Positions 5,187 through 6,532 of a stretch of 6,532 bases of DNA are shown here, piece after piece. A program made the translations under genes and the position numbers. This DNA is from JBBKWQ01 sp037969115 (GTDB lineage Bacteria > Actinomycetota > Acidimicrobiia > Acidimicrobiales > Ilumatobacteraceae). The notes under the pieces are model-generated. The model saw only the letters and a program-made list of their open reading frames with translations, was not told the DNA's origin and ran no database searches. Positions within the stretch are counted from its first letter, which is position 1; each line of letters opens with the position of its first letter. The stretch spans positions 1 through 6,532 of the forward strand of contig JBBKWQ010000314.1 in NCBI GenBank assembly GCA_037969115.1, read 5' to 3'.

Positions 5187-5978
5187 ATGAGTGTTGAGTT
5201 CGCGGTCATCGGCGGTGGCAACATGGGCGCGGCGTTGCTCGGCGGCGCCCTGGCAGCCGGGGTGCTCGACCCGACGCAGGTGGCCATCGTCGAACCGGTC
5301 GCCGCCCGTCGCGAGCACCTCAGCGAGCTTTTCGCCGGGGTGTCGGTCGTCGACACGGTTCCGCGGTGTGCGAGCGCATTGCTCGCAGTCAAGCCTCAGT
5401 ACATCTCGCAGGTCGCGATCGAAGCCGTCGCGGCCGGTGCGACTCGGCTCCTGTCGATCGCCGCGGGCGTCACTTCCGAGACCATCGCAGAGGCAGCCGG
5501 CCCGGGAGTCGCGATCGTGAGAGCGATGCCGAACACGCCGGCGCTCGTCGGTGAAGGCGTGTCGGCCATCACCGGTGCGGCCGACACGGATGCGGCCGAT
5601 CTCGACTGGGCCGAGTCGATCCTGTCTGGTGTCGGACTCGTCGTCCGCGTGGCCGAAGCGCAGTTCGACGCGGTCACCGGCCTCACAGGATCTGGGCCGG
5701 CATACGTGTTTCTCGTCGCCGAAGCGTTGATGGATGCCGGCGTCGCAGCCGGGCTGTCGCGTGACGTGGTCGAACCGATGGTCACCCAGCTGCTGGTCGG
5801 TTCGTCGCGCCTGCTCGCCGACCGTGGCAACCCTGCCGGATTGCGAGCCATGGTCACGTCGCCTGGGGGAACCACCGCTGCGGGGGTGAGCGTGCTCGAG
5901 AATCGCGCTGTGCGTGGCGCCATGATCGAAGCGGTGCGTGCTGCTGCGATCAGAAGCCGCGAACTCGGCAACGCGTAG
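5187..5978 (+). CDS. proC: Pyrroline-5-carboxylate reductase ProC
   Basis: Reduces 1-pyrroline-5-carboxylate to L-proline with NAD(P)H, the final step of proline synthesis, as a cytoplasmic oligomer. The 263-aa length is normal. The N-terminal Rossmann domain starts with FAVIGGGNMGAALLGG (residues 5-20, dinucleotide-binding GGGNMG at 9-14); AVKPQ follows in the cofactor site and VRAMPNTPALVGEG (111-124) at the domain junction. The C-terminal dimer domain has TGLTGSGPAYVF (164-175) and the substrate-binding TSPGGTTAAG (224-233). ATG 5187 is the start because it gives the standard family N-terminus and sits 7 nt after TAGCGT; the frame is open to an ATG at 5028, but that stretch is Arg-rich, unlike the family and full of inverted repeats. 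It is probably transcribed alone. No other proline gene is near. Confidence 0.96.
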   Translation: MSVEFAVIGGGNMGAALLGGALAAGVLDPTQVAIVEPVAARREHLSELFAGVSVVDTVPRCASALLAVKPQYISQVAIEAVAAGATRLLSIAAGVTSETIAEAAGPGVAIVRAMPNTPALVGEGVSAITGAADTDAADLDWAESILSGVGLVVRVAEAQFDAVTGLTGSGPAYVFLVAEALMDAGVAAGLSRDVVEPMVTQLLVGSSRLLADRGNPAGLRAMVTSPGGTTAAGVSVLENRAVRGAMIEAVRAAAIRSRELGNA

Positions 5979-6098
5979 CGCGTGGCGCATGTTTCAGAGA
6001 TTCGGGGTCCGGACATACGTTGCACTGGCGCCGATCGTTTTCGTGACGATGCTGTGACCAAATTCTTTTTCACTCTTTCCTTGTGGCGCGTTGTGACC

Positions 6099-6104
6099 TA
6101 CAGT
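6099..6104 (+). promoter_or_regulatory. Possible upstream promoter before the SAM hydrolase gene
   Basis: TACAGT fits TAnnnT and follows the most AT-rich patch of the window (about 6060-6082, with a run of five T). The heptamer TGTGACC occurs twice, at 6053-6059 and directly abutting the box at 6092-6098. A transcript from here would have a leader of about 130 nt containing the long hairpin at 6153-6185. No convincing -35 hexamer is seen, so this is tentative. Confidence 0.3.
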
Positions 6105-6152
6105 GGCCGTTGTTGAGACGCTCCGGTGCGAAATCATCGGATGCGCCGACTT

Positions 6153-6185
6153 GGGCTGGTGCCATCGGGGGGTTGGCACCGGCCC
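6153..6185 (+). terminator. Strong 12-bp hairpin upstream of the SAM hydrolase gene
   Basis: GGGCTGGTGCCA (6153-6164) pairs with TGGCACCGGCCC (6174-6185) with one T-G wobble and a G-rich 9-nt loop TCGGGGGGT. It is the best hairpin in the window. Only a weak T stretch follows. It could terminate proC transcription, attenuate a transcript begun near 6110, or act as a leader structure; the 175 nt between it and the proC stop make a simple proC terminator less obvious. Confidence 0.5.
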
Positions 6186-6228
6186 TTGTCGCGTCTGGGC
6201 CGTGATCGCTGCCGCGGTGCCTCGCCGC

Positions 6229-6234
6229 TAGCGT
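6229..6234 (+). promoter_or_regulatory. Probable -10 element of the SAM hydrolase gene
   Basis: Exact TAGCGT ends 9 nt before the ATG at 6244. It lies within a small inverted repeat, CCGCT (6225-6229) and AGCGG (6236-6240). No Shine-Dalgarno is evident, which again suggests a leaderless or near-leaderless transcript. Confidence 0.45.
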
Positions 6235-6243
6235 CAGCGGTGC

Positions 6244-6532
6244 ATGCCAACTCGCTACGACACCGTCTCGTTCCTCACCGACTACGGCACGACCGACGAG
6301 TTCGCCGGTGTCGTCAGGGCCGTCATTCGTGACATCGCGCCGCATGTCGTCGTGATCGATCTCACTCACGACGTGGCGCCGTTCGACGTACGCGCCGGTT
6401 CGCTGGCGCTTGCCCGGTGCATCGGGTACGTGCCGACCGGCGTGGTTCTGGCGGTCGTCGATCCGGGTGTTGCCACCAGCCGCAAGGCAGTGGCGATCGA
6501 GGTGGCCGACGGCGCCGGTGTCGTCATCGGCC
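6244..6532 (+). CDS. S-adenosyl-L-methionine hydrolase (SAM hydroxide adenosyltransferase, DUF62), 5' part
   Basis: Members of this family split SAM with water-derived hydroxide into adenosine and methionine; fluorinases and chlorinases are halide-using relatives. The 96 visible residues are the N-terminal domain: VSFLTDYGTTDEFAGVVRAV (8-27, with the substrate-binding Asp at D13), VIDLTHDVAPFDVRAGSLAL (37-56) and VVDPGVATSRKAVAIEV (71-87). D73 and R80, seven residues apart, match the Asp and Arg of the Asp-Arg-His hydroxide-activating triad described for the archaeal enzyme PH0463; the His lies beyond the window. The Gly usual after DPGV is Ala here (A77). The rest of the gene, including the halogenase-distinguishing parts, is not visible, so a SAM hydrolase rather than a halogenase is inferred from overall similarity. 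The start ATG is chosen because it lies 9 nt after a TAGCGT box and gives the usual short N-terminus. Confidence 0.9.
   Translation, partial: MPTRYDTVSFLTDYGTTDEFAGVVRAVIRDIAPHVVVIDLTHDVAPFDVRAGSLALARCIGYVPTGVVLAVVDPGVATSRKAVAIEVADGAGVVIG

Noticed and set aside
4917..5990. A 357-codon open frame on the minus strand opposite proC
   Set aside because: Arg/Asp/His-rich composition typical of an antisense frame, while the plus strand encodes a complete ProC with all its motifs.
6053..6073. TGTGA and TTCAC as a CRP-type site
   Set aside because: The spacing between half-sites is 11 nt rather than 6 nt, so it does not fit the CRP operator.
6110..6205. A 31-codon frame starting with TTG after the TACAGT box
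   Set aside because: Its start is rare, there is no ribosome binding site and the long hairpin lies inside it; a structured RNA explains the region better.

Overview
The window is high-GC, densely coded DNA from an actinobacterium. The strongest lineage marker is a complete MshA, the committed glycosyltransferase of mycothiol synthesis, a thiol made essentially only by Actinobacteria. An RsiG-type c-di-GMP/anti-sigma protein, a Rv0487-like YbjN protein after mshA and an actinobacterial-type XRE regulator agree with this. From the style of the proteins I guess an early-branching lineage such as Acidimicrobiia (Ilumatobacter-like), but that is an inference.

Layout: (1) 1-646, minus strand: a membrane-tethered cyclophilin, cut off at its C-terminus by the window edge. 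(2) 647-809: a divergent intergenic region with nested inverted repeats. (3) 810-1949: an unrecognised membrane protein with about seven predicted transmembrane segments. (4) 2044-3226: a tight unit of three genes, namely a MoaD/ThiS-type ubiquitin-like sulfur carrier, an RsiG-like protein and an XRE-family regulator. It appears to begin at a leaderless promoter and end at a hairpin just after the regulator. (5) 3288-4986: mshA followed 7 nt later by a YbjN-family gene. (6) 4987-5186: 200 nt with three successive inverted repeats. (7) 5187-5978: proC, the last enzyme of proline synthesis. (8) 5979-6243: 265 nt with an AT-rich patch, a possible promoter and a 12-bp-stem hairpin. (9) 6244-6532: the N-terminal part of a SAM hydrolase (SAM hydroxide adenosyltransferase, DUF62), cut off by the window edge. 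No gap without a gene exceeds 300 nt. I see no rRNA, tRNA, CRISPR array, insertion sequence or phage gene.

Most of the window is chromosomal housekeeping and signalling. Three things stand out. The RsiG-like protein carries two recognisable but slightly degenerate copies of the E(X)3S(X)2R(X)3Q(X)3D c-di-GMP motif. The sulfur carrier does not end at its Gly-Gly but has a Ser-Trp tail, and its Gly-Gly codons double as the Shine-Dalgarno sequence of the RsiG-like gene. A TAGCGT-like box lies 7-11 nt upstream of five starts (all three exact TAGCGT copies that I found are among them), pointing to leaderless or near-leaderless transcription from a common -10 element. I do not see a clearly new multi-gene system.
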